Below, piece by piece: positions 16,296 through 24,673 of a stretch of DNA of 64,000 nt (positions are counted from its first letter, which is position 1; the number at the start of each line of letters is the position of its first letter). The DNA lies in the IMG/VR virus record IMGVR_UViG_3300036774_000066, positions 62,001 to 126,000 of that record; one strand, given 5' to 3'. Source of the stretch: a virus. Under the pieces are notes generated by a model. The model was not told where the DNA came from. It saw only the letters and a program-made list of their open reading frames with translations, and ran no database searches. Made by a program: the position numbers and the translations under genes.

Positions 16296-16991
16296 TCATA
16301 CTATCCATTTTAACTTACCTTCTCTATCTGCCTCAATTATTTCCCTTGCAGCAGATAGATAAGCAAAAGAATCTTGTGCTATTTTTGGGTTTCTCCAAGA
16401 AGCAGCAGGATGAGGAACAGCAAACACCAATAACTGCCTTCCGTGAAATCTTGTTTGGTAAACATCTCCGAATATCCGCATGATTGACATAAACTCATAG
16501 CCCATTGTCTGCTTCAAAGCATCCCCACCAAGGAGAAAGAGATACTTCATATTTGTCAACTTGAGAAATTCCAGATACTTCCAAACGGAACACCAAACAA
16601 GTTCTGTGTCTACGGGTGGACGATCCTTCTTGGTATGACAAAGGAGAGAATTAGTAATGTAGATTTTTGATCGGTCAACACCCACAGCCTCAAGATACTT
16701 CATAAACCACGAACCCGCAGTAGCGGATGGATAAAACGGTTGCCCGTGTACATCCTCTTCCCAACCAGGATTTCTCCCAACAAATACAGTATCAGAACCC
16801 ACATCCCCCTCTGGCAACACTACCTGTCTCGCCTCTTTCCTTGCCTCACATGACACACAAGTAGACATAGTAAATCTAAGGTGGTGGTAATCAAGGCCAG
16901 AAAAACTTGATATTACTGCTCTGTAATACCCCTGAAATTCTGGACGCTCATACACCAATTTTGTAAAGTGAGGCTTTATATATACGGACAT
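16296..16991 (-). CDS. Uracil-DNA glycosylase, family 4-like
   Basis: The 231-residue protein has the UDG motif A region VFVGRNPGWEEDVHGQPF near residue 70 and motif B VPHPAASWR near residue 193. Four cysteines are placed as in iron-sulphur UDGs: CVSC near residue 45, then one in NSLLCHTKK and one in LVWCSVW about 16 residues apart. These enzymes remove uracil from DNA. A phage carrying one probably has normal thymine-containing DNA and protects it from deamination or dUTP incorporation. Confidence 0.85.
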   Translation of the reverse strand: MSVYIKPHFTKLVYERPEFQGYYRAVISSFSGLDYHHLRFTMSTCVSCEARKEARQVVLPEGDVGSDTVFVGRNPGWEEDVHGQPFYPSATAGSWFMKYLEAVGVDRSKIYITNSLLCHTKKDRPPVDTELVWCSVWKYLEFLKLTNMKYLFLLGGDALKQTMGYEFMSIMRIFGDVYQTRFHGRQLLVFAVPHPAASWRNPKIAQDSFAYLSAAREIIEADREGKLKWIV

Positions 16992-17006
16992 TAGAGTTAC
17001 CTACAC

Positions 17007-17134
17007 AAAAAAGGAAAGAACCCCCTGCTCCCGGCGACCATTACCGTGTCTTCCACAACCGTTTGCGAGTTGCGCCTATTAAGTCATCGGTAAAATCGCA
17101 CCTGATAGGACAGGCAAGCATAAGGGTTCTTCCC
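17007..17134 (-). ncRNA. Structured RNA or large terminator closed by an 11-bp stem
   Basis: Minus strand GGGAAGAACCC at 17124-17134 pairs with GGGTTCTTTCC at 17013-17023 with one G-U pair, and TTTTTT follows. The 100-base interior can form smaller hairpins (CCTG/CAGG, CCTAT/ATAGG, ACCG/CGGT). It sits between the 17138-17866 gene and the UDG gene. Either a terminator with a very large loop or a small RNA with its own terminator. Confidence 0.5.
17041..17121 (-). CDS. Possible 26-residue peptide inside the 17007-17134 structure
   Basis: ATG at 17119-17121 opens a frame reading MLACPIRCDFTDDLIG and ending in basic residues. A weak GGGAAGAA lies upstream but is buried in the closing stem. It may be a real small peptide, or only an open frame inside an RNA. 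Confidence 0.25.
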   Translation of the reverse strand: MLACPIRCDFTDDLIGATRKRLWKTR

Positions 17135-17137
17135 GCA

Positions 17138-17866
17138 TCACTTTCTAAGGGTGAGTAAAAAGTAAAGAACTCTACTATCCAATGGCACTTCATTCTTAAT
17201 ACGCAAAGTCTCCACCAAACTAATAGGAATACTCTCTGGTTTCAAGACAGTTTCTAAGTTACCCATAAGCCCCAGATAATAGTCTGAAAATTTCGCTCCC
17301 CTTCGATTTTCCTTTTCTTTGAACTTGAAAAGAAAAGTCAAAACAGAAGAAAAAATCTCCCCTGCCAACATTCTCCTTCTTAACAAAAGGTACTCCTCAA
17401 TCAACTTTTCCTTAGACTCTCGCATTGCCTCAAACAACTCATACATCTTTTCGTGCCTCTCAAACAACTCAGTATACCAACGACCCAAAACAGCGGACAT
17501 CTTGATAAAGTACAAAAACTCATAGGCAGTCAGTAACTTCTTTTTTCCTTTCTCCGCCTCGGGACACGCATACCTCTCTACTGTTTTTGTCAGCTTGAGC
17601 CTCTTGACTTCCGATACATACTTAACAATGTCTGTCTCGTTATCAAACTTCCGATCTACCACATGAGAATCATTGGTTGTGACAATGATATAATCGGTAA
17701 ATCGGTACTGCATATTTCTGTCAACATCAGGTATTCTATCGTTTGGCTTGAGAAAATACATCACCTTACCTTTACAATCACTCCACTCAACGGACTCTAT
17801 ACGCTTATATCCGGGGAACAAAAAGTAAAGCAATTGCAAGGTATCTTTACTAAAGTAGATTTTCAT
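17138..17866 (-). CDS. Hypothetical protein (242 aa)
   Basis: Starts MKIYFSKDTLQLLYFLFPGY. The first 90 residues look mixed alpha/beta; the rest is strongly helical and charged (EKMYELFEAMRESKEKL, RRRMLAGEIF). No motif recognised. Its ATG overlaps the stop of the acidic 59-residue gene (ATGA), so the two are coupled. Confidence 0.75.
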   Translation of the reverse strand: MKIYFSKDTLQLLYFLFPGYKRIESVEWSDCKGKVMYFLKPNDRIPDVDRNMQYRFTDYIIVTTNDSHVVDRKFDNETDIVKYVSEVKRLKLTKTVERYACPEAEKGKKKLLTAYEFLYFIKMSAVLGRWYTELFERHEKMYELFEAMRESKEKLIEEYLLLRRRMLAGEIFSSVLTFLFKFKEKENRRGAKFSDYYLGLMGNLETVLKPESIPISLVETLRIKNEVPLDSRVLYFLLTLRK

Positions 17867-18042
17867 TCCATCCCAACTTCTTGATCCCCAAGACTCAGAT
17901 AGCCAGAATCGTCAAAATACCCTTCCTCCTCTTCATCAAAATCGCTTTCCTGCTCCTCTACTTCCTCCTCAGTAAACGCCTCTTCCTTCCAATACAACTG
18001 CCGCAACTCGTGAGAAGTAAACAGTGGATTTTCTATTGTCAT
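17863..18042 (-). CDS. Small highly acidic protein (59 aa)
   Basis: Starts MTIENPLFTSHELRQLYW, with a central glutamate/aspartate-rich stretch (EEEVEEQESDFDEEEEGYF). It overlaps both neighbours at its start and stop codons, in the order clamp-loader-like gene, this gene, 242-residue gene. Acidic proteins of this type may mimic nucleic acid or bind basic partners. No family is recognised. Confidence 0.7.
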   Translation of the reverse strand: MTIENPLFTSHELRQLYWKEEAFTEEEVEEQESDFDEEEEGYFDDSGYLSLGDQEVGME

Positions 18043-18518
18043 ACGAAAAACTGCCTTATTCTATCCCTCACTGGTAAGTCAGACTTTCCAATAAAATAAT
18101 TCAACGGATAAGAAGAAACTGCATGTCTGACTAATTCCTCGTCTGTTACCGACCCATCAGCAAACGACTCCTTCACAAACCGCAAACTATCTGCCTCTCT
18201 TTTCAACAATGTGGGGTACTTCTTTACAGTCTTAAACCTTGACAGCAAAATAGAGGAAATATTATCCTCAGACGCAAGACAAACAAGGGGAATAGTTGTC
18301 TCCTCTACGAACTTCAGCAACTTGGAATGGTATCTTCTCAATGCAGAAATATTTGACAATGCAACAGGCTCTTTCAATGTTATTCCTGAATATTCCCGTA
18401 TAAAGTCCTGTAATTCCTCCCGGTTAATAACAACATTTACTATAATCCCACAAGACGATATGTTCTGCTGCAAAGACACGATATTAGACGCAATGACTAA
18501 AGCAGGGTACTCGCTCAT
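18039..18518 (-). CDS. Clamp-loader delta-prime-like subunit, degenerate AAA+
   Basis: The 159-residue protein contains a stretch very like the second half of clamp-loader AAA+ modules: PVALSNISALRRYHSKLLKF then VEETTIPLVCLASEDN and ILLSRFKTVKK. This matches the pattern LLK-LEE then strand then LxSR seen in delta-prime and related subunits. There is no Walker A, so it would be a non-ATPase subunit. With the clamp-like protein at 5099-6295 it suggests a phage clamp system. The ATPase subunit is not in this window. Confidence 0.6.
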   Translation of the reverse strand: MSEYPALVIASNIVSLQQNISSCGIIVNVVINREELQDFIREYSGITLKEPVALSNISALRRYHSKLLKFVEETTIPLVCLASEDNISSILLSRFKTVKKYPTLLKREADSLRFVKESFADGSVTDEELVRHAVSSYPLNYFIGKSDLPVRDRIRQFFV

Positions 18519-18877
18519 TCACTTACCTTTTTCTCTTCCTCTATTACCCTGTTCGCTTCTTCGAGTCCGTCCAAAGCATCCTGAAACATCTTCCTGATTC
18601 CCTTATTGTCAAATTCCTCCGCTACCCACTTTGTATACTTCAAATCATTCTCCAATACCCACGGTAAAGTCTTTCCCCTATACTTACCAAAAGGAACAAC
18701 AAATTCCATCCATTTACCCGGCTGTGGTAGAAATTTAATGTACCCACAACCATGACAAAACCAGCCAATGTGCGGACCACACCGCTTGATATATGTCCGT
18801 AATGATTTACACTTTGGGCATGACCTATCATCACACTCCTGAATATGCCCATTCGGAAAATCCGTCAACTTGAGCAT
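18515..18877 (-). CDS. Zinc-ribbon plus DUF3820-type protein
   Basis: Residues about 20-47 form a zinc ribbon (SCPKC then CHGCGYIKF). The C-terminal half holds VPFGKYRGKTLPWVLEND then YTKWVAEEF, the hallmark of the short DUF3820 family also found attached to exonucleases. The function is unknown; the family is suspected to bind DNA or assist nucleases. It overlaps the clamp-loader-like gene by 4 bases. Confidence 0.75.
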   Translation of the reverse strand: MLKLTDFPNGHIQECDDRSCPKCKSLRTYIKRCGPHIGWFCHGCGYIKFLPQPGKWMEFVVPFGKYRGKTLPWVLENDLKYTKWVAEEFDNKGIRKMFQDALDGLEEANRVIEEEKKVSE

Positions 18878-18886
18878 ACCTTACCC

Positions 18887-19432
18887 CTACACAAAGGATA
18901 ATGCCCGGCTCACCCAATTGCTAAGATACTTTACCTGTAAATTGGCAATGGAGAAAACTGACCCGCTCTGAATCTTATCCCCCAAATCTTTCATCACCAA
19001 GTCAATACAAAAGGAAACTCTCTTCTGTACGTAAGACTTTACTACAGTAGAAATATTACAGCTTGCCGCAGTTGCAAGGGTCTTAGGTCCAATCACTCCA
19101 TCCACAAAGACACCCAAAGACTTCTGCAAAAAACATGCTGCCTGAATCGGCCCATACAGCACACACGAATCAAAATGCACTCTATCAATTCTGTCAGGTA
19201 AAACATCGCACTTGCCAACAAGCCAATAGTCTGTTCTGTAAATATCTGCTACTTCTGAAGCAGATATATTCTTGACATCAGCAAAGGGAAGATGCATCCT
19301 GGCTCTATATGCACCATAAGAATTTTGTGTAATCCCAAAGTTCGTAGCCCCTCCATGATCTGTCGGGTCATTAACGTACCCACCCTCAAAAGCCAGCACA
19401 GAAGCCAAAGCAGAGTCAAAGTTCCTATTCAT
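18887..19432 (-). CDS. Endolysin-like protein, glycoside hydrolase 108 type
   Basis: Start chosen at ATG 19432 after GGAGTAACC, giving MNRNFDSALASVLAFEGGYV. The catalytic segment EGGYVNDPTDHGGATNFGIT (residues about 15-34) is the hallmark of GH108 (N-acetylmuramidase) enzymes, with the glutamate acting as catalyst. The C-terminal half with VDGVIGPKTLATA resembles the attached peptidoglycan-binding part. It would cut host cell-wall glycan for lysis. No holin is obvious beside it. Confidence 0.88.
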   Translation of the reverse strand: MNRNFDSALASVLAFEGGYVNDPTDHGGATNFGITQNSYGAYRARMHLPFADVKNISASEVADIYRTDYWLVGKCDVLPDRIDRVHFDSCVLYGPIQAACFLQKSLGVFVDGVIGPKTLATAASCNISTVVKSYVQKRVSFCIDLVMKDLGDKIQSGSVFSIANLQVKYLSNWVSRALSFV

Positions 19433-19458
19433 ACGGTTACTCCATTCTACTAAGTTAT

Positions 19459-20457
19459 TTACATTCCCCAAGGCCATGCGCAATCTGATTCCCAATCGTA
19501 TGTTACTCCCTGTGGAAGATTTTTTATCATGTCTATTCCAATAGAATACCTCTCGTCTTCACTCAACTTGACCTTTACTATTTTGTCAATCTTATCCGTG
19601 TCACGCACCCTGTCAAGACTTACACGAAGTCCGCCCTTCAAAATAGCAACCTCTTTCTCCTTCGGGACATTAACCCACCCGTCAAAATACTCGTCAATAT
19701 CGTCAATCCTCTTGTGTGAAGGAACTACCTCAACTTTATGTAGATTATCCTCTTCATACAGGTTTGTCAACTTTTTCCTGCACTCCGAGATAATCTGACA
19801 AATCCTGTTGGCTGTCACCTTAAAAAAATCCGCTATTGCGAGAGGAGTCCAATCCTGTAAGTAAAGAAAATAGACCCAATAATGACAAAACCACACAGTA
19901 AATATGGGCTTTCTTTGTTCTACCCAATCAGATACAACTTGCCCATCAACCATACCCCACTTTTTGTATCTGTAAACATCAAACAACGGCTTATCCTTAT
20001 CCAAACCCTCATGAGTCCGTAACGTCCGAGAATTTGTAATCCTCTTTTTGGAAAGAACTTCCAACGCCTCCTGCATTATCAACTCACCCAAAACATTGAC
20101 ATTGTAAGGATCAGGAAATACATCATATATAGACATATCCCCATCATCACCGCCTCCAAGTGTAACTATCTTTACTGACCGCGCATTTTTCCTAAGAAGA
20201 TCAATCGCCTGATTTGCCATCCCGGTATACAAATAGCAAAACTTCGGGGCGGGAGGATTAGCGGTCTTTCCATACTCCTGCAAAAAATGGGACCGATGAA
20301 TCTTTTCAAGAAAAAACTCGTCAATAAAATCACCCATCTCCAGAAAGGAAGACATCACCGGAAACCGCTTGAATAACGAACAAGTAATGGGACGAAAAAA
20401 AGGCAGGGCTTCTTCAAACGTAAACGGAGCAGCAACGGCAATGGCGGGTGTATGCAT
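19459..20457 (-). CDS. Sigma factor of the sigma70/ECF type
   Basis: 332 residues. Residues about 13-95 resemble sigma region 2 (EEALPFFRPITCSLFKRFP, then NQAIDLLRKNARSV). Residues about 195-235 resemble region 4, with the helix-turn-helix DWTPLAIADFFKVTANRICQ followed by ISECRKKL. The C-terminal 90 residues are not recognised. It probably directs host RNA polymerase to phage promoters, perhaps the CGTATTA sites seen in several gaps. It lies between the XRE regulator and the endolysin. Confidence 0.7.
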   Translation of the reverse strand: MHTPAIAVAAPFTFEEALPFFRPITCSLFKRFPVMSSFLEMGDFIDEFFLEKIHRSHFLQEYGKTANPPAPKFCYLYTGMANQAIDLLRKNARSVKIVTLGGGDDGDMSIYDVFPDPYNVNVLGELIMQEALEVLSKKRITNSRTLRTHEGLDKDKPLFDVYRYKKWGMVDGQVVSDWVEQRKPIFTVWFCHYWVYFLYLQDWTPLAIADFFKVTANRICQIISECRKKLTNLYEEDNLHKVEVVPSHKRIDDIDEYFDGWVNVPKEKEVAILKGGLRVSLDRVRDTDKIDKIVKVKLSEDERYSIGIDMIKNLPQGVTYDWESDCAWPWGM

Positions 20458-20484
20458 TTACTCCTCCAACAAACTAAAAGGTTG

Positions 20485-20880
20485 TTATTTAGACAAAAGA
20501 TGTTTAAGTTCATCTTCAGATACTCCTAATCCTATAGACAATTTAGCTATAGTTTCGGTATTGACACCTCTGGTAACTCCACGGATAATCTTTGACAGGG
20601 ACATCTGAGAGATACCACAACGGAAAGCCAAGTCATGCTGCGAATACCCCAACTCAATCATCCTACCTTTTATATAGTTACCAAAAGCCGATGAATTTAC
20701 AGAAGAAAATAACTTCTCAAAATCCTGTTGAGGAATCGAGAGTTTTACGTGACTCCCATTTACAGAGGCAGAAACGTGGATACAATTTGCATCTTTGAAT
20801 AGATAATACCACGCCGTTGCATTACACACAAAGGTTTGACTTGATTTATCAGAATCAACTTTAATGCTTAATCGACTCAT
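20485..20880 (-). CDS. XRE/Cro-type transcription regulator
   Basis: The C-terminal half of this 131-residue protein is a classic helix-turn-helix of the Cro/CI kind: LGYSQHDLAFRCGISQMSLS then KIIRGV and IAKLSIGLGVSEDEL. The N-terminal 65 residues are an unrecognised beta-rich domain. It overlaps the DUF4326 gene by 20 bases and precedes the sigma factor gene, so it may take part in timing of expression. Confidence 0.85.
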   Translation of the reverse strand: MSRLSIKVDSDKSSQTFVCNATAWYYLFKDANCIHVSASVNGSHVKLSIPQQDFEKLFSSVNSSAFGNYIKGRMIELGYSQHDLAFRCGISQMSLSKIIRGVTRGVNTETIAKLSIGLGVSEDELKHLLSK

Positions 20881-21238
20881 GCTCTTTTCTCAATTCTTCC
20901 AAGATAAACCATCGAATCACTGACCCATGACAAAACCACCCACCCGGATGTTTGCAATCACACAGTAGAAAAAGATTCCCCTTCCGAGCTATCCCTACCA
21001 AAATATGAAACGCCGCTGCGAACTCCCTGTCCACAGCAAGCATAGATGAAAAATATCTTTTGTAAAGTCCACACGCTACATCCATCCCCCTTATATACAC
21101 AAACCCACAAGGAAGAAGAAATCTCGCCCAAAAAACCCACCACGGCAAAACTACATGCTTCTGCTCAAAAATGGACCCTCGCCCAATCTTGACCTCGTAC
21201 CTCCCCTTCCGATGGGACGATGATAGTATGTAAACCAT
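20861..21238 (-). CDS. DUF4326-family protein
   Basis: The 125-residue protein has YEVKIGRGSIFEQKHV near the start, GLYKRYF in the middle and LCDCKHPGGWFCHGSVI near the end. This is the pattern of DUF4326 (an IGR motif, a short helix and a C-C-x-CHG cluster). The cysteine/histidine cluster may bind metal. Function is unknown; the family is common in phages. Confidence 0.75.
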   Translation of the reverse strand: MVYILSSSHRKGRYEVKIGRGSIFEQKHVVLPWWVFWARFLLPCGFVYIRGMDVACGLYKRYFSSMLAVDREFAAAFHILVGIARKGNLFLLCDCKHPGGWFCHGSVIRWFILEELRKEHESIKH

Positions 21239-21247
21239 GTATCCCTC

Positions 21248-21817
21248 TCACCTAATTACCAACACTCCTTTACGAATCATAATATTTCGCTTAGACAAAA
21301 CTCTCCCGTCTGCTCTAACGGAAGGCCCACGAGATACAGGGGAGACACGATTACTCAAGGAGGGATGCTGCACAACAGCAGTAGGAGAAATACTCGGAAT
21401 AGTCAACTCTCTTGACCAATAGCCACGATTGCCTATACCTACCCATACCCGATAACCCGTATCGGCTCTCACTGTGTCACTAATACACCCAATAAGACAC
21501 GTAACCGTGTCACAAGGAGGACGATTATTTCCACAAGTAGCAAATTCAACAGGAAGAGGAACCGTCAAATAGGAATGAGTCGCATACAGCGTCCATCTAT
21601 TATGTTCAAGTTCAAAAGTAAACATGCTATTCCCATAAAACCTTCCGTAGATAGCAACACCCCTCCCACATTGATATGTAGGAGTAAGTGAGGTAGGACC
21701 AAGAACCTTCACATAAACAGAATCCGTGTCCAGCATAGTAGGATTACCCAAACTATCAAGAACAACAGCACTTGACATACCACATATAACAAGAACAAGT
21801 GAAAGAACCTTACACAT
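21248..21817 (-). CDS. Secreted or envelope protein with signal peptide
   Basis: The N terminus MCKVLSLVLVICGMSSAVV is a likely Sec signal peptide (cleavage perhaps after MSSA). The mature part is beta-rich with paired cysteines (CGNNRPPCDTVTCLIGC). It ends GRVLSKRNIMIRKGVLVIR, which recalls C-terminal type IX secretion sorting tails (GR-hydrophobic, then G-V/I-Y/L-x-I-R). That resemblance is weak. An exported phage protein could change the host surface or block superinfection. ATG follows an AGGAGGTGT ribosome binding site. Confidence 0.7.
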   Translation of the reverse strand: MCKVLSLVLVICGMSSAVVLDSLGNPTMLDTDSVYVKVLGPTSLTPTYQCGRGVAIYGRFYGNSMFTFELEHNRWTLYATHSYLTVPLPVEFATCGNNRPPCDTVTCLIGCISDTVRADTGYRVWVGIGNRGYWSRELTIPSISPTAVVQHPSLSNRVSPVSRGPSVRADGRVLSKRNIMIRKGVLVIR

Positions 21818-21828
21818 GATACACCTCC

Positions 21829-23148
21829 TTAAAAAACCATTTCTTTTAGAAAATTCTCCTGTAACTCACATTGATCCGCGTTCTTGTCTACCCTCCATGC
21901 AATTAAACGACAATGCCTGATCCGCATTGCCCTTGATGAGATATTCTGCCCGTCGATCTCTGCAACCCGGCCTTCCCAATCGGGATGTAACCCACAGACC
22001 TTACCTCCTAACCCATCATCCATGTAAACCGTGATCGACTTCCGAAAATCCAGCGCCAGCCCGGAAACATGCCCAATCTCATGCTGCACACGCTCCCCGT
22101 TAGGCTTCACAAGCCACACGGAGAACTTCAAAGTTCCTACCATGTTCTCGTATGCCTTACCCTTCTCCCCCGGCTCCCACCCGCTCACAAACGCATCCAG
22201 CGTATCATTGAGAGGAGAATCCAGCAAAGACCCTGAAACAGTACGCTTAATCTTGATCCACTGACACCGCGCCCTACTCTCCTGTGCAAGGTATAGGGCA
22301 TTCTTATGCTTTGCAATAACCCCTTCTCCTTTGGCTGCAATTATCATGTCATGGAAAGCCTTCTTACCAACCACATCATAAACAGTCTCAAGAAACTCCA
22401 CATTCAAACCAGCAGATTTTTCAACAGAGGTAACAACACGGGCAACCTTCTCTCTATCACACTGACCCAATGCCCGATTACTTCCCTCTGTCAACCACTC
22501 GTTGTTAAAAAACATACAATCAAAACTGTAAAACTTCAGAGGACAGTTCTCGTTCTTCTGAATGTATAGGGAATCTGTGTCATTCAAACCTAACAAGGCG
22601 GTTACTGCGGACAACTGAGTATCCGTCTCCACTCCTCGTTTCTTCATCACAGTAGAAATAACAGGGTTAGTACAAACCAACTCTGAATCAGCAATGTAAG
22701 AATCAAACTGAGCACCCAATTCCTCAATGTTAAGATTCGGCTGGTATATGTTGGTATACTCTATTGGAAGATAATCCTTGACAGACACACCACGAGAATA
22801 GAAATGAAGCCCCTCACCTCTTACGAAAATTCTTATTAGTCGAACTCCGTCCATCTTCTCCTGAAATCCCCACAGATCAGTCTTCCAAATCTCCTCTTGC
22901 TTTTCGGGAGAGACTGCATTGAAGCGATTAGCCAACATTGGACTATCCATCTGTAAAATCAACTGCAAGTGCTTTGGAACACGACCATCGGGATACCGTA
23001 GCTTCAGGTGGTGATTGCGCAATGCAAGTATGTAATCATCCTTGGAGCACTTCTTCCCTGGTTTACTATTCTTAGTAGGCTCAACATACAAACCATACTG
23101 ACGACACTCTCTGTCCAAGTCTGCAATTGTCCGTACACCAATACCCAT
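21829..23148 (-). CDS. ATP-dependent DNA ligase
   Basis: The 439-residue protein has the ligase adenylation motif I FQEKMDGVRLI near residue 97, with lysine as the AMP acceptor. Motif III-like ADSELVC follows near residue 169, motif IV-like EGVIAKHKNALYL near residue 280, and motif V QWIKIKR near residue 298. These match ATP-dependent ligases of the T4/T7 type. The N-terminal 75 residues are an extra DNA-binding-like part. It would seal nicks in replication and recombination. Confidence 0.9.
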   Translation of the reverse strand: MGIGVRTIADLDRECRQYGLYVEPTKNSKPGKKCSKDDYILALRNHHLKLRYPDGRVPKHLQLILQMDSPMLANRFNAVSPEKQEEIWKTDLWGFQEKMDGVRLIRIFVRGEGLHFYSRGVSVKDYLPIEYTNIYQPNLNIEELGAQFDSYIADSELVCTNPVISTVMKKRGVETDTQLSAVTALLGLNDTDSLYIQKNENCPLKFYSFDCMFFNNEWLTEGSNRALGQCDREKVARVVTSVEKSAGLNVEFLETVYDVVGKKAFHDMIIAAKGEGVIAKHKNALYLAQESRARCQWIKIKRTVSGSLLDSPLNDTLDAFVSGWEPGEKGKAYENMVGTLKFSVWLVKPNGERVQHEIGHVSGLALDFRKSITVYMDDGLGGKVCGLHPDWEGRVAEIDGQNISSRAMRIRHCRLIAWRVDKNADQCELQENFLKEMVF

Positions 23149-23164
23149 GTCAAACTCCTATACG

Positions 23165-23560
23165 TCAATAATCCTGCATCTTTGAAACCTGTTGGCACCA
23201 ATTCAATGCTCGCATATTCCTACCGTCCTCATAGCAGGAATTTCCAGCCTTATCACCAAGTTTACCAATAATCCTTTGCAAAAAGAAAATCATCTCCTGC
23301 TGCACCGACCTATGCTGTGTAACAATCAGCCCGACAATTGCATCCGAGTCCAGCCCCTCAAAATCAAAAGGGATTTTGCTTGCCATGTCAGCAAAATCCC
23401 TTACAAAACCCTTGTATCTGTCAATCTTTTTTCTTACTGATTCCCTACACGCACACGTCTGACAAACGACCTCACCTTTCTGTACAGGTCCAACATTCTC
23501 CACATACAAGGTAGTACCGATAGTCTCTGCTTCTTTACGGCAGATAAAACAGATTGACAA
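23165..23560 (-). CDS. Zinc-binding hypothetical protein (131 aa)
   Basis: CFICRKEAE at the start and CQTCAC near residue 33 form a four-cysteine zinc site. The remainder is helical with two more cysteines near the C terminus. It precedes the DNA ligase gene by 16 bases. No family recognised. Confidence 0.7.
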   Translation of the reverse strand: MSICFICRKEAETIGTTLYVENVGPVQKGEVVCQTCACRESVRKKIDRYKGFVRDFADMASKIPFDFEGLDSDAIVGLIVTQHRSVQQEMIFFLQRIIGKLGDKAGNSCYEDGRNMRALNWCQQVSKMQDY

Positions 23561-23563
23561 AAC

Positions 23564-23797
23564 TCACCCCCGTCGTATGTCATCCCGTATGACCTCGACC
23601 CCGTGCTTTGTCAAAAACTTTATCACAGTATTATGCAGGATAATGTTGGGAACAAGCTGCCTCTTTACACGCACCTTCTTCACATCCCCCTTCTCTGCCC
23701 TTGCAAGCAGATCAATCAACTCAAACTTGCCCAAAGAAGCAAGTTCTGACCAAACAAAGAGCGCAACATCCTTCTCAAAGTCCTTTGCGATATTCAT
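23564..23797 (-). CDS. Hypothetical protein (77 aa)
   Basis: Starts MNIAKDFEKDVALFVWSEL with a good GGGAGG ribosome binding site. The protein is mostly helical with basic patches (KKVRVKRQLV). It is the first gene after the strong sigma70-like promoter at 23819-23847. Unrecognised. Confidence 0.7.
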   Translation of the reverse strand: MNIAKDFEKDVALFVWSELASLGKFELIDLLARAEKGDVKKVRVKRQLVPNIILHNTVIKFLTKHGVEVIRDDIRRG

Positions 23798-23818
23798 AAC
23801 GCGCCTCCCTGATCTCTA

Positions 23819-23847
23819 AATATAGTCTTTGAAAACTATAAAGTCAA
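23819..23847 (-). promoter_or_regulatory. Sigma70-type promoter
   Basis: Minus strand TTGACT, 17-base spacer, TATATT, then TAGAG. The hexamers and spacer length are identical to those of three other promoters in the window (29577, 33275, 39604). Confidence 0.9.
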
Positions 23848-23867
23848 GTCCTCATTTCAAAAACCCA

Positions 23868-24509
23868 TTAACGGTATAACTCTTCTCTCCTTTTCTGGTA
23901 TTCGCAACGCTTTCGACACCATGACGCTTGCCACTTAGACCTTCTTGCATATTTCCGATGTAACTTATGCATCTGAGGAAGATTGTCGGCGCAAATATTA
24001 TCCCAAATATCGTGCCAAACCGCATCAAAACTCAAACCTTCCGGCTTATATTCCAACGCATCAGCATTGATGAAGTGAACCCTGCTATCTTTCTCGAAGA
24101 CAGGCTTCACCAGGGAAAGAACATCAGCAGATTTTTCTACAACAAAAGCCCTCTTGACAAACGGCTCTCCCCTCTCGTCAATCTTGTTAAGAACAACATC
24201 AAGAGTAATCCCTAACCCCAAGCCGTTAATCAAAACAGTCCCTTCTGCTGCGCGGAAAAAGGGGAACTGATCTCTAATCTCGTCAGGGGTATTTGACATT
24301 ACCATTGTTCCACCCCGCTTCAAAGCCGCGTATGTCCCTGCTGGCACATACCTACCTCCCGCAGAGGAAAAGGCTGCACGCATGGCTCCAAACCTCTCAG
24401 CCTCTTCCGAAACTGTAAAGGTACTTACTGACCAATCGCCAGATATTCCATCTGGAACATCAACCGGAATAACTTCGGGCAACTCACCTGTAAAATGCCA
24501 CGGCTTCAT
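23868..24509 (-). CDS. Rossmann-fold methyltransferase-like protein
   Basis: Start chosen at ATG 24509 (GAGGATGTGATT before it). The core has GTVLINGLGLGITLDVVL near residue 90 (nucleotide-binding glycine loop), then AFVVEKSADVLSLVKPVF and VHFINADALEYK, the order of motifs in S-adenosylmethionine methyltransferases and spermidine-synthase-like proteins. The C-terminal tail is short and basic with two cysteines. Substrate unknown. Confidence 0.65.
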   Translation of the reverse strand: MKPWHFTGELPEVIPVDVPDGISGDWSVSTFTVSEEAERFGAMRAAFSSAGGRYVPAGTYAALKRGGTMVMSNTPDEIRDQFPFFRAAEGTVLINGLGLGITLDVVLNKIDERGEPFVKRAFVVEKSADVLSLVKPVFEKDSRVHFINADALEYKPEGLSFDAVWHDIWDNICADNLPQMHKLHRKYARRSKWQASWCRKRCEYQKRREELYR

Positions 24510-24519
24510 AATCACATCC

Positions 24520-24651
24520 TCATAGTTGACAGGAGGAAAAAGGGGGAGGGGTAAACTTGGTTAGATCAACAACAGACTGCCGCTTCAATGCAATCCCTGA
24601 CCTCACGGACAGGATGCCTTGGACTCCACGATCATCTGTCTCCCCTCCCAA
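24520..24651 (-). CDS. Possible small protein with TTG start (43 aa)
   Basis: An open frame from a TTG codon, with AGGGGAGGGG about 11 bases upstream, reads LGGETDDRGVQGILSVRSG and ends PPPFSSCQL. It fills the gap between two genes and has protein-like composition. A competing short frame starts at an ATG inside it. Weak support. Confidence 0.3.
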   Translation of the reverse strand: MGGETDDRGVQGILSVRSGIALKRQSVVDLTKFTPPPFSSCQL

Positions 24652-24673
24652 GTATAGCCGATCCCCTCCCCTG

